Assembly (NCBI RefSeq): GCF_900188165.1
Contig: NZ_FZOS01000028.1
Coordinates: 1-44,767, forward strand
DNA: 44,767 nucleotides
Reading direction: 5' to 3'
Origin: Edaphosphingomonas laterariae
GTDB taxonomy: Bacteria > Pseudomonadota > Alphaproteobacteria > Sphingomonadales > Sphingomonadaceae
Of this stretch, positions 1 through 7,477 are shown piece by piece. A model generated the notes under the pieces. That model was given only the letters and a program-made list of their open reading frames with translations, had not been told where the DNA came from and searched no databases. The translations under genes and the position numbers were made by a program. Each line of letters starts with the position of its first letter. The stretch's first letter is position 1.

Positions 1-20
1 CTTGGCAGAAAGGCTTCAAG

Positions 21-1337
21 GTGGACGACTTTTACGCCGCCCGCAGCAGGGCTATCCCGCCGCTACCGTGGTCGAATATTGCTCCGCCGTTCTCAGAGGT
101 GCATGAGGTTCGCGGTTTCATGTCGGAATCCGTCATGGGGGCGATGAAGGAAGCGCAAGCAATGGCGAAGGGAACGCGCTGTAAGCAATATCTCTTCTCC
201 GTCTCGCTCAACCCTCCCGAAACCGAAAACGTCCCCGTCGATGTTTTCGAGGGCGCATTATCCGCGATTGAGGAAAAGCTTGGCCTCGCAGGCCAGCCCC
301 GCATGGTGATCTTCCATGAAAAGGAAGGTCGTCGTCATGCCCACGCGGTATGGTCGCGCATTGATGCCGAGACCATGACCGCAAAACAGCTTTCCTTCTT
401 CAAATCCAAACTCCGCGACGTGTCAAAGGCGCTCTATCTCGAAAACGGCTGGAAGATGCCGACGGGCCTGATGGATTCAAAGGCCCGCGATCCGCGCAAT
501 TTCACACTTGCCGAGTGGCAGCAGGCAAAGCGCACAGAACTTGATGCGAAAGCCGTCAAGGGCATCGCGCAAGAATGTTGGGCGGTTTCCGACAATGCAC
601 AAACCTTCGCCCACGCGCTCGAAGAGCGCGGCCTTTATCTGGCGAAGGGTGATCGCCGCTCCCACGTCGCCGTTACCTATGAAGGCGAGGTGTTCGCACT
701 GTCGCGCCTGATCGGCATGAAGACGAAGGACGTAACCGCCAAGCTCGGGCGACCGGATAATCTTCGCTCGGTTGCGGAAACGAAAGCCCATATCGCGGAA
801 TCCATCGCCCCGCGCCTCGACACCTATCTCAAGCAGGCAAAGACTCAGGCGAAAGCCGCCATGAAGCCGCTGCATGATAAAAGGCTGGCGATGCGGGACG
901 TCCATCAGGCGGAGCGCCGTCGGATGGAGCAAGGCCAGCGGGAACGCTGGCAACGCGAGACGATGGAGCGGGCCGCACGACTTCGCACGGGTGTCAGGGG
1001 CATGTGGGATCGCCTGACAGGCGACCGCGCCAAGGTCATAAAGCAGAATGAGATCGAGGCCTATTGGGGCTTACGCCGCGACCGAGACCAGCGCCGATCC
1101 ATGCTTGATGCGCAACATAAAGAGCGGCGGGAATTGCAGGTGCGTATCAGGCAGACGCGGGAACGCCATGCACGGCAAATTCTGGAATTGCACAAGCAGG
1201 CCGCGAATTACCGCCTCATGCGGGACGGCAACACGCAATCCCGCTCGATCCGTAGCGAGTTTTCACGCAAAGCGGGCGAAGCCCGCGAGCCACGCGGACG
1301 CAACAATTCATCGCGCGGGCTGGAATTGGGACGGTAG
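21..1337 (+). CDS. Relaxase/mobilization nuclease (pfam03432-type), N-terminus atypical or truncated by window edge
   Basis: Relaxases of this family nick oriT and lead the DNA strand into a recipient cell. From residue ~27 (EVHEVRGF) the protein follows the family closely. The metal-binding histidine motif is visible as GRRHAHAVWSRID (~residues 104-116), followed by RDPRNFTLAEWQQAKR and the DRRSHVAVTYEGEV segment. The last ~200 residues are a charged, Arg/Glu-rich helical tail, probably coiled coil. The first 26 residues (start GTG at 21) are not family-like, and the normal N-terminal segment with the first relaxase motif is absent from all three plus-strand frames before position 100. The frame stays open to the window edge, so the true start may lie upstream. 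It converges with the fic gene, leaving 2 bp between the stops. Relaxase identity is secure; whether it is functional is uncertain. Confidence 0.85.
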   Translation: MDDFYAARSRAIPPLPWSNIAPPFSEVHEVRGFMSESVMGAMKEAQAMAKGTRCKQYLFSVSLNPPETENVPVDVFEGALSAIEEKLGLAGQPRMVIFHEKEGRRHAHAVWSRIDAETMTAKQLSFFKSKLRDVSKALYLENGWKMPTGLMDSKARDPRNFTLAEWQQAKRTELDAKAVKGIAQECWAVSDNAQTFAHALEERGLYLAKGDRRSHVAVTYEGEVFALSRLIGMKTKDVTAKLGRPDNLRSVAETKAHIAESIAPRLDTYLKQAKTQAKAAMKPLHDKRLAMRDVHQAERRRMEQGQRERWQRETMERAARLRTGVRGMWDRLTGDRAKVIKQNEIEAYWGLRRDRDQRRSMLDAQHKERRELQVRIRQTRERHARQILELHKQAANYRLMRDGNTQSRSIRSEFSRKAGEAREPRGRNNSSRGLELGR

Positions 1338-1339
1338 GC

Positions 1340-1930
1340 TTACGATCTGGCGAAGGCGAGAAGCGGCTCGATATCGTGACCGTCTGCCGCTTGCAGCGCT
1401 GCGATATAGGCTTTGCGGGTCGCGCTCGGATCAACGAGGCTCATTCGCCCCCATGTGAAGGGCTTTTGCCCGAGCTGAACGGCAAGCAGGTCGGCAACCA
1501 TGCGCGAATGACGCCCGTTCCCGTTGGGGAACGGGTGGATCGAGACCAGCCGATGCGAAAACCGCACGGCGATCTCATCGGGTGGATAGGTCTCATGCCC
1601 GACCTGATACCGTACATCGTCAACGAGTTGCCGCACCTCCATCGGAATACGGTAGGCATCGATCCCGATATTTCGCGGGGTCGTGCGATATTCACCCGCC
1701 CATTGCCAGACCTTGCCGAACATGCGTTTGTGCAGTTCGCGCAAGAAAGCATCGTCCAGCACCTCGCGCTTGCGCGACGAGAGCCACTTGGTGGCCTCGC
1801 TGATGTTGGCGAGTTCGGCTTCGTTCAGTTCGCGGCGCTGTGTGATGTAGGTCGGGATGAGTTGTGCGCGTTCCTCCTCTGTCAGAGGGGTGTTGGCTTC
1901 ATCATCCTCGTCAAACAGCGGATCGCTCAT
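1340..1930 (-). CDS. Fic-domain protein, 'mobile mystery protein B' type
   Basis: Fic proteins transfer AMP (or another phosphate-containing group) from a nucleotide to a target protein hydroxyl. This 196-residue protein has the Fic core with the active-site loop HPFPNGNGRHSR at residues 132-143. The catalytic His is His132. The usual acidic Mg-binding residue of HxFx(D/E)GN is Asn, as I recall for the mobile mystery protein B family (TIGR02613). It is translated from a start overlapping the stop of the upstream HTH gene by 4 bp (1927-1930), so the two are coupled. In this family the pair is found mostly on mobile elements, and a toxin-regulator arrangement is a reasonable inference. No classical (S/T)xxxE(G/N) inhibitory helix is obvious. 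Confidence 0.88.
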   Translation of the reverse strand: MSDPLFDEDDEANTPLTEEERAQLIPTYITQRRELNEAELANISEATKWLSSRKREVLDDAFLRELHKRMFGKVWQWAGEYRTTPRNIGIDAYRIPMEVRQLVDDVRYQVGHETYPPDEIAVRFSHRLVSIHPFPNGNGRHSRMVADLLAVQLGQKPFTWGRMSLVDPSATRKAYIAALQAADGHDIEPLLAFARS

Positions 1931-2388
1931 TGCTCATCCCACAGGCGGCGCATTGAGCCTGCCAGCAACTCGTCGATCAGGCGCTGGCGTTCATCCGCAA
2001 GATCGCGGTCGTCCAGCGACTGGTTTTCCAGACTCATCGTGTGGTGGATGCGACGCAATTCCTGTTCGGCGCGTGTTGCAGCCTGCTCGCGGACGAGATC
2101 ATCGAGCGAGGTCTCTGGCACAATGGCATAGACAAATTTGCAACCCAGAGCCTCGGCGGCTTCCCTGATTGTTTGCAGCGAGGCCACACCGCTCACCTCG
2201 GCCTTTTCGAGCGCCGCGATGCGCGGTTGTTTCACTCCAAGGCGAGCCGCAAATTGCGTGGCATTGATGCCCAGCGCATCGCGAATGGCGCGAATCCACC
2301 CCTTGGGCGGGCGCGTCATTTCAACGCTTTGCATGGCGGCAAAGCGTCTATCGAGGCTCTTTCGGGCGAGTGCGGCGTGATCCATCAT
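1927..2388 (-). CDS. XRE-type HTH protein, 'mobile mystery protein A' type
   Basis: A 153-residue DNA-binding protein. A helix-turn-helix of the Cro/C1 type is visible at about residues 35-90 (ALGINATQFAARLGVKQPRIAALE). It is followed by a segment typical of the mobile mystery protein A family (TIGR02612; KFVYAIVPETSLDDLVREQA) and a helical C-terminus. It is the first gene of a two-gene operon with the Fic gene (4-bp overlap), and the expected role is repression of the operon promoter and/or control of Fic. The start is ATG ATG at 2388 with only a weak Shine-Dalgarno sequence. The sequence upstream is conspicuously AT-rich compared with the rest of the element. Confidence 0.85.
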   Translation of the reverse strand: MMDHAALARKSLDRRFAAMQSVEMTRPPKGWIRAIRDALGINATQFAARLGVKQPRIAALEKAEVSGVASLQTIREAAEALGCKFVYAIVPETSLDDLVREQAATRAEQELRRIHHTMSLENQSLDDRDLADERQRLIDELLAGSMRRLWDEQ

Positions 2389-2416
2389 AATCTCTGGGTT
2401 TCAATATCTATCTCAC

Positions 2417-2443
2417 ATTATAATTTATGAGTTCTAAATACAA
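2417..2443 (-). promoter_or_regulatory. Possible promoter of the HTH/fic operon
   Basis: On the minus strand TTGTAT (2443-2438) and TATAAT (2422-2417) stand 15 bp apart, about 30 bp upstream of the HTH gene start, inside a strikingly AT-rich stretch (2390-2500). The spacer is shorter than the usual 16-18 bp, so this is tentative. Confidence 0.35.
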
Positions 2444-2522
2444 GGATAAAAACAAACTCACAGATTATATATACATGCGCGGCCTATAACCTGTGGATTT
2501 TGCAAGCCTCGTGAGGGCCGCC

Positions 2523-2726
2523 TCAAGCGGCGGCCTCGTTTTCCTTGTCTGCCGTCTCGCGCATGACGATGCGACCGTTGAGCGGCAGGGCGTTGAGGGT
2601 GAGCGTAAAGCCCTTTCCGTCGCGGGTTGCCCATGCCACGCCGATATCGGTCCAGCGGGCGGATTTGCCTTCGCCAGTCACGGAATAGAGACGGAAGGCG
2701 GGGCGGTTTTTGGTGGTGTCAGACAT
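2523..2726 (-). CDS. Small conserved-looking protein, unknown function
   Basis: A 67-residue protein beginning MSDTTKNRPAF. The start at 2726 is chosen because AAGGAG lies 7 nt upstream; longer starts up to 2792 lack such a site. The sequence (RLYSVTGEGKSARWTDIG, then TLTLNALPLNGRIVMRE) looks like a compact all-beta fold. It resembles in outline, but is not, the DUF736-type small proteins common next to plasmid and ICE transfer genes in alphaproteobacteria. It ends in an acidic tail (ETADKENEAAA). It has no partner in an operon; the nearest gene upstream on the same strand starts at 3325. No function can be assigned. Confidence 0.7.
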   Translation of the reverse strand: MSDTTKNRPAFRLYSVTGEGKSARWTDIGVAWATRDGKGFTLTLNALPLNGRIVMRETADKENEAAA

Positions 2727-3001
2727 ATGATTGCTCCTTTGTGATTTGCCGTCAGATGATCCCGTCGGCTTCATGGGAGCGAAGAAAGACACGGGGGCTT
2801 GAGGCGCGGGGTCAAATGCCGGAACGCCCCGTTTCGAGGGGGGCGGAGCTGCACGAAGGAATGAAATGACGCGGAAGCGAGCAGCATTGATCCCCGTGCC
2901 GCACGGGTCTTGGAATCCCCATGAAGGAAGCCGATGGGTTCATCTGGCCTCCGCGCAAATGGCCTGACAGGAGCAAATCCACTCGAACACCGCCAAAGCC
3001 G

Positions 3002-3325
3002 TCAAAACGGAATATCGTCATCTTCTGACGGATCGAAAAATTTGCCCTCGGCTTCGTCAAAGGCGAAGACATCCTGCAACTGACGGAAATACGCGGCGTT
3101 CACGCGGTCCTGTAGCCGCAGCATAATGATGGCGAGGCGTGGAATCGAGGAGATAGGCAGACACGGCTCGCCGCTTTTGATTGCGGCAATCTCCCGTGCG
3201 CTTGCCATCCCGATGTTCGCTGCGAAATCGGCAAGATCGACCTGCAACGTCCCTGCCAGCCCCGCGCAAAGGTCGTAGAGATCGACCCTGCACTCATTGA
3301 GCATTTGCGCAGACATGCGTGCCAT
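3002..3325 (-). CDS. Unknown 107-residue protein ending in an SSB-like acidic tail (DDDIPF)
   Basis: I do not recognise the body of this protein. The start at 3325 (MARMSAQMLNEC) is preceded by AAAGGA 8 nt upstream. It appears helical, with LQVDLADFAANIGMAS and ISSIPRLAIIMLRLQDRVN as likely helices. The C-terminus is SEDDDIPF: an acidic stretch followed by Ile-Pro-Phe. That is the same terminal signature as bacterial single-stranded DNA-binding protein (SSB), whose tail docks repair and replication enzymes such as RecQ, RecO, PriA and the chi subunit of polymerase III. The protein lacks any recognisable OB fold, so it is probably not an SSB. Binding SSB partners, or competing with SSB for them, is an inference. 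Confidence 0.7.
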   Translation of the reverse strand: MARMSAQMLNECRVDLYDLCAGLAGTLQVDLADFAANIGMASAREIAAIKSGEPCLPISSIPRLAIIMLRLQDRVNAAYFRQLQDVFAFDEAEGKFFDPSEDDDIPF

Positions 3326-3447
3326 ATCGGTGATCCTTTCCCTGATGCTGAAACAGGGAAAGGGGCTATGCTCGCGGTGCATGAGCCTTGGGGGAAAGCT
3401 TGCGCCATAGTCGCGGGCATGGTGAAATCATGATCGGGGGCGATGGA

Positions 3448-3954
3448 ATGGCATCAAGCACAGATATCAGGACAATAACGGCATCGCCGTCGGATATGTC
3501 CGATGTGGCCAAGGACGCATTCAAGGCGTTCGTGATCGCGGCTGGCGAGGTCAATGCCCAGACATTGCCCGCCTTGGTCGAAGCGGCGGCTGCCCTCGTC
3601 ATGCTCTATGACGGGGACAAGCTGATCGGCACAGCGGCGGTCAAACGCCCGCATGACAGCCATCGGCGCGGCGATTTTCGCAAGGCGAAAGTCGGCGCAT
3701 CCGCCGATTCCTACCCTCTCGAATTGGGCTGGATCGTCGTTCATGCCGATTATCGCGGTCGGGGTCATGCTCGGACGCTGATCGGCGCGGCCCTTGCGGC
3801 TGCGGGCAGTTCCGAAGGCATTTATGCCACCACGAAAACCGCGAGAATGAGGGCATTGCTCCCTGAATTCGGGTTCGAGATTCAGGGAGAACTTTATCCC
3901 TCAACCCTCGACAACACCGTCAATTTGACCTTGTTCGCAAGGTCGCTTCCATGA
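3448..3954 (+). CDS. GNAT-family N-acetyltransferase
   Basis: GNAT enzymes move an acetyl group from acetyl-CoA to an amine. The acetyl-CoA-binding motif A is visible as ELGWIVVHADYRGRGHARTL (RGRGHA being the Q/RxxGxG/A loop). It is preceded by strand VMLYDGDKLIGTAAVKRP and followed by a motif-B-like region (TKTARMRALLPEFGFEIQGE). The substrate is unknown. The start at 3448 has GGGGG nearby upstream; an in-frame ATG at 3430 is equally possible, and a TTG further upstream is less likely. It is transcribed divergently from the SSB-tail gene and is not obviously in an operon. A self-resistance or accessory enzyme carried as cargo is the simplest view. Confidence 0.82.
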   Translation: MASSTDIRTITASPSDMSDVAKDAFKAFVIAAGEVNAQTLPALVEAAAALVMLYDGDKLIGTAAVKRPHDSHRRGDFRKAKVGASADSYPLELGWIVVHADYRGRGHARTLIGAALAAAGSSEGIYATTKTARMRALLPEFGFEIQGELYPSTLDNTVNLTLFARSLP

Positions 3955-4013
3955 AACGTCCGCGCCCATGCCGATGATAGGCATGGGCGCGCCGATTTTC
4001 CGGCGCACTCATC

Positions 4014-4358
4014 TTACAATAGGCTCATCTGTTCGTCGGACGGGTCAGGAATCCCGTAATACTCCCGTGCAAACGCTACCGTCCGTGCGCCCTCAAGGAC
4101 TGGCGGGGCCAGCGAACATACATCCCATGCGGCCCAAATTTTCAGGCCCGCGCCCTGATAGGCAACGCACAGAACGCCGCGCCCGCCTGTTCCGCCCGCA
4201 ATCCCGAGTTCATAGCGCAGGGCTTCCGCTAGTGCTTCATCGGTAAGGCCCGATTCCACGCGGGCCGCCCATCGTTTCGCCGATTCCACGACGCTATTGG
4301 TAGCGCGGCGGAACGCCTCTTCCACGTCTTCGCGTGTCAGTGTTTCGGTTGCGGTCAT
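4014..4358 (-). CDS. Unknown 114-residue protein, third gene of the ardA operon
   Basis: The start at 4358 overlaps the stop of the preceding gene (4355) by 4 bp, so translation is coupled. The N-terminal half is helical (TREDVEEAFRRATNSVVESA), followed by a possible beta portion (GVLCVAYQGAGLKIWAAWDV). The extreme C-terminus is DEQMSLL. QMSLL is similar to the Q-x-(S/D)-L-F peptide by which many proteins bind the replicative sliding clamp. The match is partial (Leu for Phe) and function is not known. Together with the two upstream genes it forms an antirestriction-associated operon reading leftwards. Confidence 0.7.
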   Translation of the reverse strand: MTATETLTREDVEEAFRRATNSVVESAKRWAARVESGLTDEALAEALRYELGIAGGTGGRGVLCVAYQGAGLKIWAAWDVCSLAPPVLEGARTVAFAREYYGIPDPSDEQMSLL

Positions 4359-4675
4359 AGCAGCCCCCCGAACAGGTCGCCCTGCTTGCTGGCTTCCACA
4401 TAGGCCAGCCATTCGCGGGAACGTGCTTGCGCATCCAACTGTGCAACGATCTGCGCAATGATCTCGCTGCCGTCTTCCGCAATCGTCTCGGGTTGCTCAT
4501 CAGGCACAAGGTAGCAGCAGAGATAACCCGTATCCGTGATCGGCAGAGGCGCACGGGCGGGATTGACGCTTCTGATTTCCAGACAATCGACAACACTCCA
4601 CTTGCGGGGCGTATAGGTCGCCTCGATCTCGATGCCCTGCCATGTGAAAGAATAGATGTGATGGGGCTTGTCCAT
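4355..4675 (-). CDS. Unknown 106-residue protein, second gene of the ardA operon
   Basis: The start at 4675 (MDKPHHIYSFTW) lies one nucleotide after the ardA stop, and the next gene overlaps this one by 4 bp, so the three genes are tightly coupled. The first half looks like a small beta domain (IYSFTWQGIEIEATYTPRKW, SVVDCLEI), then PLPITDTGYLCCYLVP. The second half is helical. It ends SKQGDLFGGLL; QGDLF fits the consensus of sliding-clamp-binding peptides (Q-x-(S/D)-L-F). I do not recognise the family. Its position behind ardA suggests a role early after DNA entry, which is inference. Confidence 0.7.
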   Translation of the reverse strand: MDKPHHIYSFTWQGIEIEATYTPRKWSVVDCLEIRSVNPARAPLPITDTGYLCCYLVPDEQPETIAEDGSEIIAQIVAQLDAQARSREWLAYVEASKQGDLFGGLL

Positions 4676-4676
4676 A

Positions 4677-5216
4677 TCAGCACCCCACGAAGACATGGAC
4701 ACAATTCCATGCCGTTTGCACGGTGAACACGTCGCCGCTCAATTCGGCATCGCGGGCCATTGCCTCATAGTCGATATAGTAGGCCAGACTTTGGGGAATG
4801 GTGGTCGTGTCCTCCGTCACCTCCTGCACATAGTCGGCAAGTTCCTCGTATGTGCCAAGGTAACGGTCTTCCAGCGTCTCGCGGGCTTCCTCAATGTCGC
4901 CGCTGGTGTAATCCAACACCGCCAGCCCTAATTTGCCATGCTCTTCGATAAAGGCAGCAAGGCCGCTTACATGGTCAAAGCTCGCATATTCCGAGATACG
5001 GATAGTACCGAACCCCTCGTAATCGTGGATAGCCCATTCCTCGGCGTCTTCGATGGGTGAAGTCGCCAGCATGGCCTTCACCTCATCATAAATGCCCCAT
5101 GCGTCTTGGGCAGCATCAATCCAGCGCCCGTGCAGATAACCGCAATTATAGGCGGCAAGGCACGCGACATAGATGCGGGGTGTTTCGTTTGTTGTGATCG
5201 CTTTTACTTCTCCCAT
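4677..5216 (-). CDS. ardA: ArdA-type antirestriction protein
   Basis: ArdA proteins mimic B-form DNA and block type I restriction enzymes, protecting incoming mobile DNA. The family pattern is clear throughout the 179 residues: PRIYVACLAAYNCGYLHGRW at the start, AEEWAIHDYEGFG in the middle, and LAYYIDYEAMARDAELSGD before the C-terminus, with many acidic residues as expected of a DNA mimic. The start at 5216 (MGEVKAITTN) is preferred over the ATG at 5228, because GGAGG sits 5-6 nt before 5216 and would be inside the longer reading. It heads a three-gene operon with two unknown small proteins. Confidence 0.92.
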   Translation of the reverse strand: MGEVKAITTNETPRIYVACLAAYNCGYLHGRWIDAAQDAWGIYDEVKAMLATSPIEDAEEWAIHDYEGFGTIRISEYASFDHVSGLAAFIEEHGKLGLAVLDYTSGDIEEARETLEDRYLGTYEELADYVQEVTEDTTTIPQSLAYYIDYEAMARDAELSGDVFTVQTAWNCVHVFVGC

Positions 5217-5776
5217 TTTGTCCTCCATTTGGTTCGGGTTTCAGGTGCGTCGTCTGAAACCCTGCCCATGCGGCGAGCATCGGGGGGCAAGCGGAGCGGG
5301 CACGTTCGCGGGGAACCTGCTGCACGAAACGAAGGAACGAAGTGGAGGAAGCTGGGCGGAACGTGATCCGAAGCGCGCTGGGGGCAGCGCCCCAGCCTTT
5401 ACCCGTTAGTGATCGTCACCGAACGGCGGAGACCTCGGCTCCGTGAGCGTCAAGCGAATAGAGCGCGGGCCGCTAGGCAACGGCAAACCCCAAGGGCAAA
5501 TATATCCCCTCGCGGGATCGATTTTCATGGAAGATTTCCAGCGGGGACAGCTTCGTTTATCTCCCCCTCCATATTTCCGAAGCGCCCGTCAGGGCGCGCT
5601 GTTCTCCATCAACCTACCGCATATGCCAGACGGACATGATGCAAGGCGTAAAGCCTGCATACGGATTCCCTTTGCTTCCTCGAAATTCGCGGAATGCATC
5701 ACCTCTGACACCACGGATTCGGCTTCTCGTCACACGCGGCCCATGCCGGGCTGCCGAAAACATGAAGGAGGAGACG
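5217..5776. other. Intergenic region of about 560 bp with one strong hairpin
   Basis: No convincing gene is seen here; frames open in this stretch have irregular composition and no good ribosome site. It holds the leader and promoter region of ardA (minus) and of the small gene at 5777 (plus). A hairpin is present: GCTGGGG (5377-5383) pairs with CCCCAGC (5390-5396), followed by CTTTACCC, which could be a weak terminator for plus-strand transcription. Its core is nearly identical to the hairpin at 28629-28647. Confidence 0.5.
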
Positions 5777-5953
5777 ATGAAACTTACCCGTGAAAACCTG
5801 ACCAAGAAAACCGACGCCCAACTCCGTGATCTGTTCGCCCGTGCCTTGCGTCACCAAGCCGCCACGCCCTGCCGCACGGCGTTCAACGATGGGTCATACG
5901 CCATCCGCATGATCGGTAACGAGTTGGCGCGGCGCAATATCGCGCCGCGCTGA
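5777..5953 (+). CDS. Small 58-residue protein, unknown
   Basis: Begins MKLTRENLTKKTDAQLRDLF with an excellent ribosome-binding site (AAGGAGGAG ending 4 nt before the ATG). It is basic and helical and ends ELARRNIAPR. Small proteins of this look are common between conserved genes of alphaproteobacterial plasmids and ICEs, but I cannot name a family. It converges with the methyltransferase gene downstream (18 bp between stops). Confidence 0.65.
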   Translation: MKLTRENLTKKTDAQLRDLFARALRHQAATPCRTAFNDGSYAIRMIGNELARRNIAPR

Positions 5954-5971
5954 CCGCTGGGGCGGCGGCAC

Positions 5972-6643
5972 TCAGGCCGCCGCTTTCCGATCACGATAAC
6001 GGCTGACCCCTGCAAGGCGGGTGCGGGCATAGGTGCAATAGCGATCCTCCAATTCAATCCCGATGGAATTCCTGCCAGTCAGAGCGGCGGCAACGCTGGT
6101 GCTGCCCGATCCTGAAAACGGGTCGAGAACGGTATCGCCCTGCTTCGAGTAAGCACGGATCAGGGGTGTCAGGATGTCCACGGCCTTTTCGGTCGGGTGG
6201 AAACGGTTGCCGCTATAGACCCATTCGCGCACGTCGCTGACGGGTGCTTCGGGCTTGGCGGGACGGCCCTTTGCCAGCAGCCATGCGGATTCATGGCGGC
6301 ATTCGGTATGCCATGTGCGCGAGGCATAGGATTTCTGCCAGAATATCTGGCCTACGGTGCGAAGACCTGCATCGGTCCACGCCTTCGAGAATTGGTCGAT
6401 AGCAACCCAGCCGCAGAAGAGGACCATATAGCTTCCATCGCGCAATATGCGGCCCATATGCTCGATTGCAGGCAAAACGGCATCGGGATTGCGGTCGTTG
6501 GCAATACTGCGCCCGTCCCGATCACGATACCCGACCAGATAGGGCGGATCGGTGATGATGAGGTCGATGCTGTTATCCGGCAATTTAGCCAGTTCGGCGG
6601 TGGCATCGCCGTGAATGATGCGGTTAGTGGTAAAGTTCTTCAT
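5972..6643 (-). CDS. Orphan DNA methyltransferase, beta class (N6-adenine or N4-cytosine)
   Basis: Transfers a methyl group from S-adenosylmethionine to an exocyclic amino group in DNA. The catalytic motif IV DPPY is at residues 32-35 (IITDPPYLVGYRD). The AdoMet-binding motif I (DPFSGSGST) is at ~174-182 near the C-terminus; this order defines the beta class. Length is 223 residues with start ATG at 6643, chosen because AAGGAG lies 8-9 nt upstream. DPPY by itself does not separate N6-adenine from N4-cytosine activity. No restriction enzyme is beside it, so it is a solitary methyltransferase. On a mobile element the usual interpretation is protection from host restriction or cell-cycle/expression control, in line with ardA nearby. 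Confidence 0.9.
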   Translation of the reverse strand: MKNFTTNRIIHGDATAELAKLPDNSIDLIITDPPYLVGYRDRDGRSIANDRNPDAVLPAIEHMGRILRDGSYMVLFCGWVAIDQFSKAWTDAGLRTVGQIFWQKSYASRTWHTECRHESAWLLAKGRPAKPEAPVSDVREWVYSGNRFHPTEKAVDILTPLIRAYSKQGDTVLDPFSGSGSTSVAAALTGRNSIGIELEDRYCTYARTRLAGVSRYRDRKAAA

Positions 6644-6968
6644 GTCCAAATCTCCTTTCGCTGATCCTTGAGGACGCGAAGGAAAGGGACGGCAGGCCCC
6701 AAGATAGGCGGTCAGCGCGACAAGCGTGGAACAGGCCACACGGGGAAACGACAAGTGACATGGAGCGGGCAGACTGTTGACCGCCTGTCGCCGCCGTCCA
6801 GTCTCGCGTTTCGAATATCAGGGAACAGCGACAAGTAGAGGGCAGTCAGAGGACTTCACCAATCGGGAAATTAATCGGGTGCGAAATCGCGGTTGTCATA
6901 AAATGCGGCAACAACATCCAAACTTCATATCGTGAATTGCCGATTACCAGCGACGCTGGTGACGACAT
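6644..6968. other. Gene-free stretch of 325 bp
   Basis: It contains the leader of the methyltransferase gene and no gene I would defend. CGACAAG occurs three times (near 6718, 6749 and 6829). A short perfect hairpin, ACCAGC paired with GCTGGT across GAC, sits near 6948-6962, just beyond the stop of the membrane-protein gene. I see no other structure. Confidence 0.4.
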
Positions 6969-7445
6969 TTACGCTTCGACCTCCTTCGAGAAGGCGGCGA
7001 GCAAGAAGATGACGGCGTATGAGGCGATGAGCAACATCCGAGCCTGTAAACCGGGGCTTTGTACCTCCTTCTCAATCATACGGTTTCCGGCTTCGACATA
7101 GGCGCTTTCGGCACCGCCACTTATACTCTGAGCCAGCGCGAGAAATGCCACCAACAGAATTGGGAACCACGGAAGGTTCGAATTGAGGCCTACCGTTTTG
7201 AAACGCTGCGAACTTGCCCAGCAGAAGGATATATACCCCGAAGCGGAACTGAGAAGCCAAATCCACCACGATTGACGCACTGCGAACCGCCACAATTCGA
7301 TGAACAATCCCGTTGGCTGGACAATTTCCCCTCCTGCCGAGGCAGGGGCCGGAAGGTGTTGGAGACGGAGCGCGTCGAAGAAGAATGGAATTGCGATGAG
7401 AGCCAGCGCCACGAAAACGCTTTTCACATACTCGGATCGATTCAC
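6969..7445 (-). CDS. Membrane protein with about four transmembrane segments, unknown
   Basis: 158 residues starting GTG at 7445 (VNRSEYVKSVF), preceded by a very strong GGGAGGAGG ribosome site. Hydrophobic stretches at residues ~9-25, ~60-78, ~93-108 and ~137-152 indicate four membrane helices. A polar segment at ~110-135 (SISGGAESAYVEAGNRMIEK) lies between the last two. No family is recognised. It lies 32 bp downstream of the resolvase gene in the same direction and is probably cotranscribed with it. The upstream continuation of the same frame to 8003 is only antiparallel/out-of-frame shadow of the resolvase. Confidence 0.7.
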   Translation of the reverse strand: MNRSEYVKSVFVALALIAIPFFFDALRLQHLPAPASAGGEIVQPTGLFIELWRFAVRQSWWIWLLSSASGYISFCWASSQRFKTVGLNSNLPWFPILLVAFLALAQSISGGAESAYVEAGNRMIEKEVQSPGLQARMLLIASYAVIFLLAAFSKEVEA

Positions 7446-7477
7446 TTTTCTTCCTCCTCCCTTAAAATGCGCGGCCC

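Noticed and set aside
5443-5793. 116-codon plus-strand frame in the ardA upstream region
   Set aside because: Irregular composition, GTG start without a good ribosome site, and overlap with the well-supported small gene at 5777.
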